Source: Elephas maximus indicus
Taxonomy: Eukaryota; Chordata; Mammalia; Proboscidea; Elephantidae
DNA length: 64,000 nt
NCBI RefSeq assembly: GCF_024166365.1
Contig: NC_064846.1
Coordinates: forward strand, 25,937,866 to 26,001,865
Reading direction: 5' to 3'
Part shown: in pieces, positions 44,645 through 55,765 of the stretch
Layout of the letters: every line of letters begins with the position of its first letter
Position numbering within the stretch: the stretch's first letter is position 1
The notes under the pieces: model-generated
Databases searched by the model: none
Seen by the model: the letters and a program-made list of their open reading frames with translations, nothing else
Told to the model about the DNA's origin: nothing
Translations under genes and position numbers: made by a program

Positions 44645-45166
44645 TGTTACAGATTGAATTGTGTCCCCAGAAAATGTGTGTCAACTTGGCTAGGCCATGA
44701 TTCCCAGTATTGTGTGGTTGTCCACCATTTTGTCATCTGATGTGATTTTCCTATGTGTTGTAAAATCCTTTCTCTATGATGTCAATGAAGCAGGATTAGA
44801 GGCAGTTATGTTAATGAGGCAGGACTCAATCTACAAGATTACGTTGTATCTTGAGTCAATTTCTTTTGAGATATGAAACAGAGAAGTGAGCAGAGAGACA
44901 GGGGGACTTCATACCACCAAGACAGCATGCTGGGAGCAGAGCACATCCTTTGGACCTGGGGTCCCTGTGCCGAGAAGCTCCTAGGCTAGGGGAAGATTGA
45001 TGACAAGGACCTTTTCCCAGAGCCGACAGAGAGGGAAAGCCTTCACTTGGTGCTGGCACCATGAGTTCAGACTTCTAGCTTCCTGACTGTGAGAGAATAA
45101 ATTTCTGTTTGTTAAAGCCATCCACTTGTGGTATTTCTGTTATAGCAGCACTAGATAACTGAGACA
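44645..45166 (+). repeat. ~520-bp solo LTR, copy 3
   Basis: 522 bp from TGTTACAGATTG to AACTGAGACA, aligning end to end with copy 2. Flanks ACTTT/GTTTT are weak. Confidence 0.85.
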
Positions 45167-45169
45167 GTT

Positions 45170-45725
45170 TTCAAGAATTTTTTTTATGTCTTTAGTCTTT
45201 AGAAGTTTAGTTATGATATGTTTTGGGTTTACCTTTGGGGGGGGGTTGTTCCTTGTTACTCTTGGGCAGGTGTGAGAGTTCAAGCTCCCCACTAAGCCTC
45301 TGTTGATACCATCCTGGCTGGAAGTGTGAGGGGTGTCTCATTACTGCTCCCCATATGTCTTCTACCAACACTGGGAGCAGCGGCCTCATTACTACTAGGC
45401 TGTGTTGAAAGTCCTAACTCTCCACTAGACGTCCTCTGACACCACTGAAGTGGGGAAGAAGATGGGCACCTTGTTACCACCAAGTGGGGGTGAAAATACA
45501 AGCTCCACTGACACTGCAGGGGGCAGGGGGCACTTGTTACTGCCCAGTGGGGATGAAAATTCCTCTCTCTTCCCTGCCCTCCTTGCCCTTGGAATCCAGA
45601 TACAGATCACATTATGAGAAAGTCCAGGCAGCATGGAGAGGTCAAGTGTGGGTGTTCTGGCTGACAATCCCAGATAGGCTCCCAGCTAACAGCTAGCATC
45701 AATTGTTAGACAAGTGAGTGAACAA
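45170..45725. other. Intergenic, L1M remnant then unassigned
   Basis: L1M continuation to ~45220. Then a G-rich segment with three loosely repeated ~110-bp blocks around CTGACACCACTGAAGTGGGG and CATTACTGCTCCCCA, origin unknown. Confidence 0.4.
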
Positions 45726-45734
45726 ACCTTAAAA

Positions 45735-45915
45735 TATTCCAGCCTCCAACTCAAGTCTTCCAGCTGAAGCACCAGACATCATGGAGCAGAGACAAGCTAT
45801 ATCCTCTATGCCGTCTCTGAAACAGAAACCACGAGAGATAAAAAATGATTGTTATTATCTTAAGCTACTAAGTGCCAGGATCACTTGTGACACAGCAATA
45901 CATTACTAATGCAAT
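45735..45915 (+). repeat. MLT1-type LTR 3' end
   Basis: CAACTCAAGTCTTCCAGCTG, AAACCACGAGAGATAAAAAATG and AGCTACTAAGTGCCAGGATC, then CAGCAATACATTACTAATGC: the order of an MLT1 end. Confidence 0.65.
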
Positions 45916-46109
45916 GTGTTTTACAGTTCATAGGTCTCTGGAATAATAAAAGCACCATCTGAGACGCTGCCTCTGGATATGATTATTGATAAGAAAATCC
46001 TGGAATTGGATGAAACTTTTGGGGTCTTGGGAGAAGTAAGTGTATTTTGCATGTGGGAAGAACATGAATCATAGGGGCCAGAGGATAAAAAAAACTGCGC
46101 TACATTGTT

Positions 46110-46430
46110 ATACTAGTGACCCCCCAATGAACCATGCCTCCCTATACCCATGCCATTGGGTAATCTTCTCCAGCATTGAATATGGACTTGGCTATGTGAC
46201 TTGCTTCGGCCGATGGCACAACAGCAAATGCGATGCAAGCAAAACCCTGAAAGTACTTGCACATCGGACCTTGCCCTTTCTCACTGCTGGGGGCCCTGAG
46301 ACCACCATGTGAAGAAGCATGGCCTTATCTCCTGAAGGATGAAAAAACTCGTGGGGAGAGATGTCCAAACATTCCAGTCATCCCAGCAGAGGCCCCAGAA
46401 TTTGCCAGGCAAAGAAGAGGCATGCCAGAC
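46110..46430 (+). repeat. MLT1-type LTR internal part
   Basis: GTGACTTGCTTCGGCCGATGG, TGCGATGCAAGCAAAACC, GCACATCGGACCTTGCCC and GAGACCACCATGTGAAGAAGC in the usual order. Confidence 0.75.
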
Positions 46431-46599
46431 AGAGAAGACAGCATGTACAAAGGCACAGAGTCACGAAGCAGTAGGCTGTGTGCAAAAGACTAACTAAAAA
46501 GCACTTCTGTATTAAGGAGGGGTCAAGTTTGAGAGGTGGTATAGACATAGTGTCTTGGAGAGGTAGACAGGGACTGAGTCACAGAGACAGTGTATGCTT

Positions 46600-47060
46600 T
46601 GTTTTCATTCTTCCTGAGGGTCAGTAGGTACATTTTAAGTACGAGAGAGACATGGTCAGTTTGCAGTTTAGAAAGATCACTTTGGTGACAGAATAAAAGA
46701 TGGATTAGAGAGGTGAAAGGTGGCAGTTAGATGCCAGGAGGCTATGGCAATAGCAGTGGTACGGAGGGGAAATAAATGGGAAATATTAAGGAGGTAAAAT
46801 CAGTAAGACATAGGGATGGATTGAATGTCAAGTGTGAGGGGAAAGAGGCACCTAGAATTCCCTGGTTTCAGGCTAGGGCAGAAGTGGTATCAGTCACTCA
46901 GACAGGAAATACAGGCAGAAGAATGAGGCCTTTGTTTTGTTGCTTTGGAGGGAGTGGGTTTAGTTGAGTTTTGAGCATGTCGATTTTGAGGTACTTGTCA
47001 AACATCCATGTAAAGACGTTTGGCTGGCTGCAGGCTAGGGTTTTAAATGTAGGAGTCCTA
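46600..47060 (+). repeat. Ancient interspersed repeat, family uncertain
   Basis: AGAAAGATCACTTTGGTGAC, GATGCCAGGAGGCTATGGC, CATAGGGATGGATTGAATG and GTTTTGAGCATGTCGATTTTG match a well-known old mammalian repeat layout that I cannot name safely. Confidence 0.5.
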
Positions 47061-47099
47061 CTGATATATGTGGTATTACAAGAAGAACACATGTAAGAG

Positions 47100-47520
47100 T
47101 GAAGTATATTAAGAACGCAGCTTCTGGAGTCAGTTCAGCTGGATAAAAATCTCAGCTCTGCTGCTTATTAGCCACTGCCGCTGTAGGCAAATCCCATATC
47201 TACAGAAATGGGGTAAATATAGACGAGGTCGTTGTGAGAATTAAATGAGATGGGTGTTTCGCATAGTACCTGACATTTATAAGTTCTCAATAAATGGTAC
47301 CTATCGTCACCAAATGGCCAAGAGATAACAGAGAAGTGGACTAAAAACATGGAGGCAAAGTACAAACTCCTGACAAGTCAGGTGCACACTCAGCCCTCAA
47401 TGTACTTAGTCTAGTAAACTCCCCGGCACAGGGACTATGTTTTACTCACTGCTGTGCCCTCAGCACCCAGCACAGTGTCTGGTGTAGAGAAATGTTGGCT
47501 GAATGAATGAGAATATAGAA
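47100..47520 (+). repeat. MIR followed by L2 end
   Basis: MIR at ~47105-47325 (GCTTCTGGAGTCAGTTCAGC, AATGGGGTAAATATAGACG). L2 terminus at ~47410-47515 (GGCACAGGGACTATGTTTTAC, CACCCAGCACAGTGTCTGG, ATGTTGGCTGAATGAATG). Confidence 0.75.
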
Positions 47521-47828
47521 AGAAGGAACTAGGAGAAAGCAAGAAAGGAGGGGAGGGGGAAATGAAGAGCCTAAGGCAGGAAAGAGGAAGACAAGGGAGG
47601 AATATTCTTGAAGAAACCAAAGTATCCTAAGTGGGACCTGGGGGGTGGTATGCCTAGGGAAGAGCGGGGGTAGGTTACAGGGTCTATAAAAGAGAGATAG
47701 GTAGCAAGCAAGGCCTCTGGCCCTAGTACCAACTATACAATTGCTCCTGGACATGGGTTGAACAGAATCATAGCTCCTTGGGGGCCAGGAAAAATGAAAG
47801 GAATTACAGGTAGCTTTACCCACTCACA

Positions 47829-48030
47829 GGAGCCTTGGTGGCACAGTAGTTAAAGTGCTTGGTTGCTAACCTAAAGGTCAGTGGTTCAAATCCACCAGCT
47901 GCTTTGCAGGAGTGTGCTTTGGTAAAGATTACAGCCTTGGAAACCCTAAGGGGCAGTTCTACTCTGCCCTATAGGGTTGCTATGAGTTGGAATCGGCCTG
48001 AAGGCAGTGGATTTCATTTGGTTTGGTGCG
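47829..48030 (+). repeat. AfroSINE, long-body form, near the promoter
   Basis: Plus copy with the longer middle (GAGTGTGCTTTGGTAAAGA), flanked by CACTCACA/CACTGACA (47821-47828 and 48031-48038). It ends ~120 bp before the CpG island and is the last repeat before the gene. Confidence 0.94.
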
Positions 48031-48175
48031 CACTGACAAAACTTGACTCATTCTGGTTTGGTTTAAACGAGAGATGTTGGTTTTAGAGAAATGAAATCTA
48101 GAGTGTGGCCTCTTACTAATGGCCTTTGGGGCCACTTTCCCCAGCTTGGGCACTTAAGCCTCGAGGCCAGGGTCC

Positions 48176-48187
48176 CGCGCATGCGCG
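48176..48187. promoter_or_regulatory. NRF1-type palindrome
   Basis: The perfect palindrome CGCGCATGCGCG contains the NRF1 consensus GCGCATGCGC, about 300 bp upstream of the ATG in the CpG island. NRF1 sites are common in CpG-island promoters including germ-cell genes. Binding is inferred. Confidence 0.8.
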
Positions 48188-48486
48188 GAGCGCCCCGGGC
48201 CCAAGGGAGGCTGCGCGAGCGAACACCGCTCCCCCTCCCCTCGCCTAGAGTGACGACGTTTGGAGGCGACGCCGGTTGAGGGTGTCGACCGTTGAAGACC
48301 CCCCGACGCTCCGGCCTGTATTACGACATAGTGAGGGGCGTGGCCTCCCGGACATTCTACCCTGGCCACCCCGGCCTGGCGGCTCAGACTTGGTCAGGCC
48401 TTGGAGCGGTAAAGGTGTGGGTGAGGAGGTGAAACGTGGGCAGCCAGCGACCCCAGCCCCCGGCCCCCGGGGGCTGACGGGTGGCC

Positions 48487-48585
48487 ATGGAGCTGTACCT
48501 CAGCAACAGCAAAAAGGCTGCTGAAGCTGCCGCCAGTAAGGCGGCTGCCAGCAGCCTGAAGGTCGAAAAAGAGCAATGCAGCACC
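48487..48585 (+). CDS. FSIP2: FSIP2-type gene, coding exon 1
   Basis: Encodes residues 1-33, starting MELYLSNSKK, followed by an Ala/Lys/Ser-rich stretch. ATG at 48487 sits in a strong Kozak context (GCCATGG). The frame could be opened by the upstream GTG only as a non-ATG codon, so this ATG is preferred. Donor GTGAGT at 48586, phase 0. The whole protein is a large fibrous-sheath component of the sperm flagellum that binds AKAP4. The family call rests on the N-terminal sequence assembled from all eight exons, and the choice between FSIP2 and an FSIP2-like paralogue cannot be made from this window. Confidence 0.85.
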
Positions 48586-48982
48586 GTGAGTGGCGGCCAG
48601 ACCGTCGTCCTCCTCCAGTCTCCAGGGCTCAGGCTCGGAAGGGCGGGAGAACCGCTGGGGCGGAGCCCTCAGGGGAGGGGGCGGGGAAGGGGAGGGCCCT
48701 TAGCCGCCAACTTCCGGCCCCCTGGCCCGGGGCCGCCGCTGATTGGAGCAGCCTCAGATCGGAACTAATCTTGGATGGGTCCAGAGGAAGGGCTGGTGAC
48801 CCGAGGAGGCGGGGAGGTCTTCCCGTTGTCGGCCGGCGGGTTTCTTAAGCCTCGAGTGTAGGATTCCTTTGGTTTATTCGGAGGTTTATGCGGGGGTCCG
48901 ATGAAGTGTGAGTAGATTGTTCTAAACTAAATGAGTACTTCCTAGGGGAAAAAAAGGCAAACTTTCCAATTGTACCTGACAG

Positions 48983-49108
48983 GGCTTGCAAAAGAAACCC
49001 ATTCCAGAGATCGGAGCGGCTAATTTATTGGATCTGCCTCTTGGAGTCAAGTTACCTGTAATTCCAGGAAGCACTAATGTATTCTATACGACAGATTTAA
49101 ACGAAAAG
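48983..49108 (+). CDS. FSIP2: FSIP2-type gene, coding exon 2
   Basis: 126 nt, 42 codons, phase 0 at both ends. Acceptor CTGACAG, donor GTAAAC (the weakest donor in the set). It encodes the motif LLDLPLGVKLPVIPGS followed by an FYTTD element, which I recall as the conserved N-terminal signature of FSIP2 proteins. The frame joins directly to exons 1 and 3. Confidence 0.9.
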
Positions 49109-49371
49109 GTAAACTAATATTTAACGGTGTTTAAAAGTAGTTTTTTTTAAACTTGCTGTAAAATTTGGAACAGTTGCCTGTGATTTTGCTTTGAGCCAAT
49201 TTCAGTTTCACACTGTAAGTGGAGTTAAATAAAATGTTTAATGTCTGAGCCTCAGTTTTTATTAACCCCGGCAAGATGCCTCTATGACGTGCCTCAGCTG
49301 CCCCATCCAGCCTTATCTCCAACCCAGAGCTTCGGTTCCCACAGGTTGGGGTCTTTTCTGCCTATCCACAC

Positions 49372-49547
49372 CAAAAAAAAAAAAAAAAAAAACCCAGTGC
49401 CCTCGAGCCGATTCCGACTCATAGTGACCCTATAGGGCAGAGTAGAACTGCGCCATAGAGTTTCCAAGGAGCACCTGGCGGATTCGAACTGCCGACCCTT
49501 TGGTTAGCAGCCGTAACACTTAACCGCTACGCCACCAGGGTTTCCAA
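49372..49547 (-). repeat. AfroSINE (intron 2)
   Basis: Reverse copy with its tail as an A run of about 20 at 49372-49391, then GCCGATTCCGACTCATAGTG. The head ends GCCACCAGGGTTTCC. Young-looking, few mismatches to the common form. Confidence 0.95.
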
Positions 49548-49570
49548 GCATAGTTTACTAATTCCTACTT

Positions 49571-49725
49571 GGAGCCCTGGTGGCGCAGTGGTTAAGAGCT
49601 CCACTGTTAAGGCAGTTTGAATCCACTAGCCGCTCCTTGGAAACTCTATGAGGCAGTTCTACTCTGTCCTATGGGGTCGCTATGAGTCGGAATGGACTCC
49701 ACGGCAGCGAGTCCATCTGGTTCCC
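49571..49725 (+). repeat. AfroSINE (intron 2)
   Basis: Plus copy GGAGCCCTGGTGGCGCAGTG with a small deletion between the A and B boxes (CTCCACTGTTAAGGCAGTTTG). It lies 24 bp from the reverse copy, so the two form an inverted pair. Confidence 0.95.
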
Positions 49726-49864
49726 AAAACCTGGCATGTGCTCTCCTCTCTTCCCTAGCCATCAATTTGAGCCGTTCTTCAAGAGCCAATACATGAAGGG
49801 TTTCCCACGTGCTAAACCCCCCAGTTATCTCATCTTTCCTTAGAATTTGTGTTAACCTTGATCT

Positions 49865-50025
49865 GTGGTGGTGTAGTGGTTAAGAGTTTGGCTGCTAACT
49901 AAAAAAAAGGTCGCAGTTGGAATCCACCAGGCGCTCCTTGGAAACCCTATGGGGCAGTTCTTTCTGGGTTGCTATGAGTTGGAATTGACTCAACGGCAAT
50001 GGGTTTGTTTTTGGGGGGTTTTGAT
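49865..50025 (+). repeat. AfroSINE (intron 2)
   Basis: Plus copy with a slightly eroded head (TGTGGTGGTGTAGTGGTTAAG) and an A insertion before the B box. Confidence 0.93.
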
Positions 50026-51293
50026 TTGTACTATCTCACTCAGCACTCAGTGTATATTGCAGTCACAGTGCTACCCATTTGAAGTCCTCTGCGCCCTGCC
50101 CCCACCAGCCCTTAGCTTTGGGCCAAGCCTAAAGGAGGTCCAGTGCCTTCTGGTTGGCCTGTGCGCTTTGATCACAATAGTAAAAGATTCTACAGGAAGA
50201 ATTGTGACATCAGAACCCTCCCACTCGTCAAGGATGAGGAGGGGCTCCTTGGTATTTCTGGTACTTATCTAAAATACATAATGTCTCCATCCTATTCACT
50301 TGTCAGCTGCTTCTTATTTCTAGATGTTCTGTTTGTACTCAATTGCATTAATTCCCTCTATATTATATTGATTCCCCCAAAATGTGTGCATTTAATCATG
50401 ATCAGACACCACGTTCAAGTTCCCTGAAGACTAATTTTGTGGGATCCTTCTTTGTCTGTAGCATGATTTCCTCAAGGATGTAAGACTGTATATTTACATC
50501 TTTAATTTATCAACTCGTTTTACTCTCTTGACCGCCTTGTGAGTTGAAACCATAATTTATCTAAGGTCACAGGTAGCTAGTAGCGGAGTGCAGACCAGAA
50601 CCACTGTCTCGTGACTCTTAGACCACACTCTTTCACCTGACCTTGCTGCTTTCCTGAATATGCAGAGCATTATGGGGGGAAAATGTCTCCTCCATTATCT
50701 CCCTCTGGCAGGTAGTGATGATATAATAAAGAGACCCTTGAGTTCATGAAAACCGATTCATTTAATTGACAAGAGAAGACTCACCCTTGCCTTAATGAAT
50801 GGATTTGTTCTTTTTTGATAGGTCAGTAGCCCAGGTTTGGTCTTGAATCAACATATGCCTGTCACCAACAAAAATCAGCATCTAAAAGAAGCAACAGAGC
50901 CCACTAATTGCAGCATCATTTCAATCGTCATCATTATTGTTTTCCTTCCAGGAAAGATAAGATTTACTGTCTAGTCTCACTGAGAGTTTCCATTATTTTT
51001 ACTCATTTTCAGATGATTAAGATATATATTTTCAGATGGTTAAGATATAATAATCATAATTAGTAGTGCTCTTCATCCTTTGATGCAGTGCCTGAGCTGG
51101 TAAAGGGGGCAAGAAAGGGAGAAGCCTAGCATTGCTTTATACCTTAAAACAAATTAGAGCTTATCCCCCTTTTTTCCTTCTCTTTTCTTTGGCTCAGGGC
51201 CAGGGGCTGTGGGGATCAGAACAGGAACAAAGGAAGTAAAGGAAAATCTTTGGCATAGTTCAGGAAGATAAAGAGAGGAAGATAAAGTCAGTT

Positions 51294-51458
51294 CCAAACC
51301 AAAAACCCCGTGCTGTTGAGCCGATTCCGACTCATAGCGACCCTATAGGGCAGAGTAGAACTGCCCCGCAGAGTTTCCAAGGAGTGCCTGGTGGATTCAA
51401 ACTGCCGACCCTTTGGTTCACAGCTGTAGCACTTAACCACTACGCCACCAGGGTTTCC
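51294..51458 (-). repeat. AfroSINE (intron 2), perfect 12-bp duplication
   Basis: Reverse full copy bounded by ATAAAGTCAGTT at 51282-51293 and 51459-51470. It ends 176 bp before exon 3. Confidence 0.97.
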
Positions 51459-51634
51459 ATAAAGTCAGTTAGATTTACCCAAATCATTCCATTGTCTGTA
51501 TTCTTCCATTTAGGATTCTGCTTACATGTTTCACTTTTTAAGGAACAGCCTACTCATTTCAACAAATTGGAGTGTAAAAGTGTGGGTTCATTAATTTTAT
51601 GTTCGTAATACTTTTCAATTCTGTGTGTTTGCAG

Positions 51635-51796
51635 CTTTATCAACCTTCTTATGATTTTAACCTGACTGATCCTTACTGTCGACTTTTGGAGACGAGCTAT
51701 CAAAGTCTGCACGATCCACATTTAAAATCATATCATAGGAGAAAAGATATTTTGAGGCACTTAAAGGAAGGCGGCTACATAACGAGGGATAATAAA
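51635..51796 (+). CDS. FSIP2: FSIP2-type gene, coding exon 3
   Basis: 162 nt, 54 codons, phase 0 both ends. Acceptor TGTTTGCAG, donor GTGAGT. Contains YDFNLTDPYCRLLE and HDPHLKSYHRRKDILRHLK, well-ordered and likely folded, with a basic helix at its end. Together with exon 2 this is the most conserved-looking part of the visible protein. Confidence 0.92.
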
Positions 51797-52289
51797 GTGA
51801 GTTGAAGACTACTTCCTGTTAACTAGCAAAAACCTAGGGACTTGATAGATGGCTTGCCTCTGTACATCACGGGGAGCCTGTATCACCTTTTAGCTGAGTA
51901 ATAGAGGATACCTAATAGAAAACTTCACGATTACTCAGTATTCGGGTCAAAGGAAATTAGGCAACTGTTGTTTCTAAATAAAACTACTTGTTACTACTTG
52001 ACCTTTTTTTTATGATAATAGCAAAAGATAATTACCAAATGATTTGAGTATATAAAGATACACACACCGTTATTTATGTACTTTCCCCAGCTGCATTATA
52101 GTTCCTTTTCCCTGGATCTGAAAGTGGTAATGATGCTGTACACCTGTCAAGGAGTATTTTCCATACTCTTTGAGAATAACAGAGACACAATGGGAACCTA
52201 GCAGAATACAGCTTGATAGAATACATTCTTTTTGGGATTAAACATCATTATTAGGTTGGTTTTTTATTTTTATAACTCAAATTGATTGG

Positions 52290-52470
52290 ATGGTGGTAGT
52301 GTTAGGTGCCATTGAGTTGGTTCTGACTCAGAGCAACTCTCTGTACAACAGAACAAAACACTGCCTGGTCCTGCACTATCCTCACAATCGTTGCTATGTT
52401 TGAGTCCATTTTTGCAGCCACTGTGTCAATCCATCTCATTGAGGTCTTCCTCTTTTTTGTTGACCCTATA
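52290..52470 (-). repeat. RTE LINE 3' tail (intron 3)
   Basis: TTAGGTGCCATTGAGTTGGT, ACAACAGAACAAAACACTGCC and CAATCCATCTCATTGAGG match the end of the LINE at 59755, in the same reverse orientation. Confidence 0.88.
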
Positions 52471-52721
52471 CTTGTGTAGTAAATTTCTCATTAGGATGTG
52501 AAACATTAATGAAGTAATATCATTTAGAGAGAAGCTTTGGATAGAAATTTCCTGGTGATACAGCAATTGTAGAGAGTTACTACTTTTAAAATTGTTATCA
52601 AAATGTATATTACCCTTGATCCCAAATTGATACCAAAAGTTCTTACTATTTTTTTCTTTGGAAAGTGATTGTTATGATTATAACAACTTCATATTTATAC
52701 ATTTGAATTTTTTGTTCTTAG

Positions 52722-52811
52722 GTTGTATGTACCGTAAAGGAACTAAATAAGTATAGGCAGTACCTAACAAGTTTGAAATTGGACTTTGAAAGAAACTATA
52801 TAAGAGAGCAA
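52722..52811 (+). CDS. FSIP2: FSIP2-type gene, coding exon 4
   Basis: 90 nt, 30 codons, phase 0. Acceptor TTCTTAG, donor GTAAGT. Encodes VVCTVKELNKYRQYL and a Lys/Arg-rich continuation, the beginning of the long helical region. Confidence 0.92.
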
Positions 52812-53178
52812 GTAAGTGAAATATTTAAATTCGTTTTATTTGTGGCCTATAAGAAATTTTTTATGTAAGGTTTGGAAGAAAGGTTTGGTCCTATGCAGAA
52901 TAGTTCTCATAATATTCTGACCTAGAAGTATCGAGGTAACAAATCAAAAAAGATTGCCGTAAGAGATCTATAAGAGATAAAATGAGACATTTGCCTTTCA
53001 TTTACAGAGAGAAAAATTTTCACTTGTCTGAGATGGAGCCAAACTACACTTAAATGCAGCTTAACAGAATTAACCATTTGTAAAGTATAATAAGTTTACT
53101 TAGCCCTAAATACAAGAAGGTGTACCAAAGGACAGGTTTATTTCTGGCACATATAAAAACTTTCTTTTTTTCTTTCAG

Positions 53179-53318
53179 AAAATGATTGAAAAACAAATAA
53201 ATACATTGTACGAGAGCAGGAGAGCCCTTAAATGTCCTAACATTGCACAGTTCCAAGAATGGCTATTTGACAAAGACTCACCAATAACTCCAGAGCAAGA
53301 CCAGCTGCTGAAGTACCG
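53179..53318 (+). CDS. FSIP2: FSIP2-type gene, coding exon 5
   Basis: 140 nt, starts in phase 0 and ends with two bases of an Arg codon (CG|A). Acceptor TTTTTCTTTCAG, donor GTATGA. Encodes KMIEKQINTLYESRRALK and IAQFQEWLFD. The split codon is restored by the first base of exon 6, which supports the chosen donor. Confidence 0.9.
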
Positions 53319-54411
53319 GTATGATAGGAGTTAATGCATATTTCATGTAAATACTGTGGACAGAAAAAGTTGGAAGTACTAGAAAGAATTTAAAGCAGGA
53401 TGAAAAATGTACTAGACACTATTTGACTCCCCTATATTCTTCAATGTGGAGGGAAAGGGAGGGAGATCAAGAAGTACAGGGATTGGGAACTTTGGTATCA
53501 AAACTAGGGAGGAGAGTTTGTACCTGAGAAATTAAGGCTGCCGGGACCTGAAGAGGTAAGTCAAACTGATATTTGAGGGAGAAATCCAGTGTACAAATCC
53601 CTGATCTTGAGAAACACAAGTCCATAGTAGCAGAAGGAGAGAAAGTCTCTTTAGTACATGTCTCAAATTTAAGCTTAAGGGAATTACCGTAAGGTCAAAA
53701 AGGGAGGGTTGCTATAACATTCGACGCTATAAGAAACCTGTGTCATCCCCCAACCGTGTGTGTTCATTCTGCAATTATCCGCACATATTCGTTATTATCA
53801 TTCAAAGGCCAAGCCCATCCTCAGGAGGTGAAGGGACTTTCTCCTTTATCGGGGGTGAAAGTTAGTTCCCCATTACCTGGCTCTTATATTCCATTGATTC
53901 ATCTTATGATAGTGCCTCAATACATAATGACCCACTAGAGTCCCAAACTGGTAGTCTGCAGATCTACAGATGAGAGGCCTGGTCAAGGACTGGAGAATTA
54001 CAGGGAGCTTCGTAGCCACTTATTTTTAAGTGAAATTTCAAATCTGTTGAACTTTTGAAGCTGTAGTTGATTTTAGCCCTCTTAGAAACTCATGTTCACA
54101 AACCTAGTGAGTTATGAATAATTTCTGTGTAAAATGCTTTTAATCATTCTGTTCTACATTTTGCCATTGTCCCAACCACAATAACAGAGACTTGTATAAC
54201 AGAGAGACTGATAAAACAGTGGGTACAATTTTTACAGCATGGTGAGTTGGTGGATCAGGCTAGCTTAAAGGTCCAGGAGAAACTCTTAAATTTCCTGTAG
54301 TTCAAGAAATAAAAAGCCATCAAAAGGGTGGTTTGGGAATATCAGAGCAGATAATGCCATCATAAGGGAAACACCTGATTTACCTTCATTTATATTTGCA
54401 CTTCTGCTTAG
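53319..54411 (+). other. Intron 5 of the FSIP2-type gene
   Basis: 1.1 kb with no recognised repeat. A 60-codon frame at 53756-53938 and a reverse frame over exon 6 have no support. Confidence 0.85.
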
Positions 54412-54553
54412 ATATTTAGATATGATTAGGAAGGAATTAGACAAAGATAAATGTACAGCAGACAAACAGAGCACATTACAGAAGACAGAAGAAGAGAGAC
54501 GACACCGGGACCACATAAGAAGAAACCTTAGTCTCCGTGAACAGATTGAAGAG
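54412..54553 (+). CDS. FSIP2: FSIP2-type gene, coding exon 6
   Basis: 142 nt. The first base completes the Arg codon from exon 5, then YLDMIRKELDKDK and KTEEERRHRDHIRR follow, a charged heptad-like segment expected to be coiled coil. Donor GTGAGA, ends in phase 0. Confidence 0.92.
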
Positions 54554-55252
54554 GTGAGAAACACCAAATTTTAAAAATGGAATGGAAAACTGTGTATGCT
54601 TGTTTTATTTGAAAACATTTTTAGCAGCCCTGTCATACTACTTGAAGTCATTTCAGGTCTAAAAAATAAACTTCATTAATCTTCTACAACTGCTATATGA
54701 AATAAGCCTTCATTTAATATAGTGAGACTGATACCACAAATTACATTTGACATGCACTTCCATTACATTATAGTCACACTTCATCTCATCCTTAAAGTTT
54801 TCAAATTTAGCTCTAGTGAAAAATAATCATGCCTGCATTCTCACCCCCCAAAATTCAGGATAAGGCCATTATTTGTTTGGTTTCTCTGTTAAAATACATT
54901 TAAGGGCAGCAAGTTGTATATGCTATAACCCCCTGAGTCCATAAGAAGAAACTCTCTTGCCAGCATCCTTTTAGATTCATCTTTAGAGCCAGGATTGTGC
55001 TTGGATTAAGCTTCCAATAGCAAAATAATTTCTTTCCTTTTGCCATTTACTGCATCCATCTATACATTCCCAACAGAAAAGCTGTAAGGTATGTCCATTC
55101 TAAAGCCAATGCATGATTTTCATTATGCTTGACCTGATTTCTGTTAGGCCCTTGATTTGATCTAATTTGCTTATTGGTGGTAGATAGACACAATACAAAA
55201 ATATACTATGAAAGAGAAAACATACTGAGTACTGTAACATGGTGCTCTTTAG

Positions 55253-55363
55253 GAATGGAAGACAAAAGAAATGTTACTTCTGACAAAGATTGGGGAAGAA
55301 GTAAAAAGAGAAGCTCGAATTGAGGAACAACGTCAGAAACGCCGAGAAGAAATCGATCGGAAG
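55253..55363 (+). CDS. FSIP2: FSIP2-type gene, coding exon 7
   Basis: 111 nt, 37 codons, phase 0. Acceptor CTCTTTAG, donor GTAGAA. Encodes EWKTKEMLLLTKIGEEVKRE and a run of Glu/Arg/Gln (EEQRQKRREEIDRK), continuing the coiled coil. Confidence 0.9.
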
Positions 55364-55765
55364 GTAGAATGAGCTTTTACCAATAACTTGGGGTGTTTGA
55401 GGAAAGGCTTTGGGTATTTTTGATATTTTTTAAAAGTGTAATTTGTCCGAAGTGGCCTAACCTCACCAGGATAGCTAGCGTGGAAAGACCCAGTTTGGCC
55501 TGAACCTATACTTCAAGGGCTGGTGTGAAATAGGACCAGTCTCCAGAAAGTGGGCAGTAAGTTAAATTGGATCTAGTTATTAAAATATATTCTTCTTCTT
55601 ACTGGACCACCAAAGGGAACATACACCTTACTATCTTCCTAGCTTTGTCCTCATTTTGACTTTAGAAATCTGAAGATGGAAATGAGGGCTCACTCCAGAT
55701 ATACCATTTTTTGCATTTCCAATGATAAGTTGATATTAAACAATATATTTCCTTTAATATTTTAG

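Larger units (their letters stand above)
48150..48870 (+). promoter_or_regulatory. CpG-island promoter of the FSIP2-type gene
   Basis: An abrupt rise in GC and CpG from ~48150, containing the coding start at 48487 and the first donor at 48586. A GC-box cluster (GGGGCGGAGCCC at ~48658, GGGGGCGGGG at ~48678) lies just after exon 1. No TATA box is evident upstream of the ATG. The start site is probably between ~48190 and 48420, inferred only. I see no divergent gene on the reverse strand. Confidence 0.85.
49109..51634 (+). other. Intron 2 of the FSIP2-type gene
   Basis: 2.5 kb, with four AfroSINEs listed separately. The remainder (50030-51290) shows no recognised repeat apart from eroded sequence and has no exon-like frame with splice sites. 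Confidence 0.85.

Noticed and set aside
48154..48584. Reverse-strand frames in the CpG island as a divergent gene
   Set aside because: GC-rich DNA has few stops; no splice donors, no family resemblance and overlap with the supported exon 1.
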